DNA of 64,000 bases from Paenibacillus_E allorhizoplanae (lineage in GTDB: Bacteria; Bacillota; Bacilli; Paenibacillales; NBRC-103111), in the NCBI RefSeq assembly GCF_927798215.1, contig NZ_CAKMMW010000001.1, positions 186,001 to 250,000 of the forward strand, given 5' to 3'. Positions 63,210-64,000 of the stretch are shown piece by piece. A program made the position numbers and the translations under genes. Positions within the stretch are counted from its first letter, which is position 1; every line of letters begins with the position of its first letter. The notes under the pieces are model-generated. The model was given only the letters and a program-made list of their open reading frames with translations. It was not told where the DNA came from and did not search any database.

Positions 63210-64000
63210 TTATTTGTCTGAATGAAACCCGTATAACCGCCAGGGCTTGTGTCCGCCGAAGTAGCGCACAACCTTGTCCCTTCCTCCGACCGGACTTACA
63301 TGGAAATCAGGAACCTCTTCACCTGGGTAGAGAAAAGCCTCTTCACCCTTCTTCAACTCCAGTGATAGTTCATCATGGATAACCATTTCACCAGACACTC
63401 GCTCTGTTCCGTCTACGCCGATGATGTTCCATCGAATCCGTCCATGCCAGCCCGTCTTAATCAGACATGCTTCTCCAGCCAAGCTCTTCACCCTGATCCA
63501 CTGTGTGGCACCATCCTTGCGGACAGCGCTGACCAAGAAGGCGCCTTCCCCTCGTAAGTCATGGAAGGCCAGTTCTGTCCATGCTTCCGGCACAGCTGGA
63601 AATACCCGCAGCTTACCGCCCCAGCTCTGAAGCAGCATATCCTGGATCGATTCCGCACCGGCCAGCGGCGTTTCGATCACCGGTCCCGCTTCCTTGTACA
63701 TCGTATTCGGCTTGATGATGAGCAGCAGCGACTGCAGAAGCCGCATCGCCTCATCTCCCCATCCAAGTACTGCGGCAATCGAGGCCGCTCCGGTCATACT
63801 GAAGCCACGCAAATCGCCTTCTTTCGCCAGCCAATGACGCAGAGAAGTTGCGATTAAAGCACGCTCTTCCTCCGTTTCTCCGCTGATTAGATGCAGCGGG
63901 AAAATCGCCAGCAAGTGACTAAAGTGACGATGCCCGTAAGCAAGTGGCATTTCGCGCCCCACCATAAAGCCAGTCTCATCGACAGGCAAGGGGACCAAAC
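63210..64000 (-). CDS. GH95-like glycoside hydrolase, C-terminal part
   Basis: The visible 263 codons are the C-terminal part of a larger enzyme that begins beyond the right edge. The motif GHRHFSHLLAIFPLHLI matches the GH95 (alpha-L-fucosidase/alpha-L-galactosidase) catalytic barrel signature HRHxSHL. It is followed by an AESIQDMLLQS helix and the C-terminal beta domain (FPAVPEAWTELAFHDLRGEG onward). The frame is open to position 64000. GH95 enzymes remove alpha-L-fucose or alpha-L-galactose, as found on xyloglucan side chains. Export cannot be judged as the N-terminus is missing. Confidence 0.85.
   Translation of the reverse strand, partial: LVPLPVDETGFMVGREMPLAYGHRHFSHLLAIFPLHLISGETEEERALIATSLRHWLAKEGDLRGFSMTGAASIAAVLGWGDEAMRLLQSLLLIIKPNTMYKEAGPVIETPLAGAESIQDMLLQSWGGKLRVFPAVPEAWTELAFHDLRGEGAFLVSAVRKDGATQWIRVKSLAGEACLIKTGWHGRIRWNIIGVDGTERVSGEMVIHDELSLELKKGEEAFLYPGEEVPDFHVSPVGGRDKVVRYFGGHKPWRLYGFHSDK

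Noticed and set aside
1..64000. tRNA, rRNA, insertion sequences or prophage genes
   Set aside because: I looked for tRNA-like cloverleaf sequence, transposase motifs and phage structural genes and saw none that I could support.

Overview
The window reads as chromosomal DNA of a Paenibacillus-like soil Bacillota. The evidence is strong AGGAGG-type ribosome binding sites, YesM/YesN-type two-component pairs, LplB/YtcP-type sugar permeases with Lipo-type binding proteins, a Spo0M relic, a DUF559 protein of a type I associate with Paenibacillus, and a dense set of plant- and fungal-polysaccharide glycoside hydrolases. Almost every carbohydrate gene lies on the minus strand.

Layout. (1) 1-6.9 kb: a minus-strand unit of a LacI repressor, a GH38 alpha-mannosidase, a sensor kinase and an AraC-type response regulator that runs off the left edge. 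It starts from a promoter whose spacer holds a perfect LacI palindrome. (2) 6.9-10.8 kb: small housekeeping and accessory genes (two phosphotransferases, a TPR protein, a membrane protein, a NodB deacetylase without signal peptide). (3) 10.9-23.1 kb: a xyloglucan module of response regulator, kinase, two permeases, binding lipoprotein and a 1643-residue secreted GH74 xyloglucanase with FN3 and CBM9 modules. The regulator gene and the transporter genes each carry the same 22-bp box 24-25 bp upstream of a -10 element. (4) 23.1-29.4 kb: a patch of small genes and gene decay (dehydrogenase tail, truncated GntR, Spo0M with a frame-shifting deletion), then a divergent LysR/MFS pair. (5) 29.4-36.9 kb: a GH78-like rhamnosidase with a divergent AraC regulator, two Gfo/Idh/MocA oxidoreductases and a LacI repressor with three matching palindromic operators. 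(6) 36.9-37.8 kb: four 112-bp tandem repeats between two hairpins, and a decayed gene. (7) 37.8-53.2 kb: a long minus-strand run of two permeases, binding lipoprotein, two full-length GH99-like (WbsX) secreted enzymes, two Gfo/Idh enzymes, a GH172 (DUF2961) enzyme and an acetyl-xylan-esterase-like hydrolase, with a relic of a third GH99-like gene between them. (8) 53.4-55.0 kb: a DUF559 nuclease-like gene followed at once by a seven-unit tandem array of the same repeat family as the first. (9) 55.1-64 kb: a membrane-bound AraC regulator, a TIM-barrel isomerase/epimerase, a GH106-like rhamnosidase, two gene tails joined head to head, another esterase and the C-terminal part of a GH95-like enzyme.

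How it works together. Secreted enzymes (GH74, GH99-like) cut polymer outside the cell. Binding-protein transporters with no ATPase gene nearby, which probably share a general ATPase, import the oligosaccharides. Cytoplasmic GH38, GH78, GH106, GH172, GH95-like and esterase enzymes then trim them. Several Gfo/Idh oxidoreductases plus a sugar-isomerase-like protein suggest an oxidative (3-keto-glycoside) branch; that is inference. The most unusual items are the paired 112-bp arrays, one of them tied to a DUF559 gene, and the shared two-component box of the xyloglucan locus.
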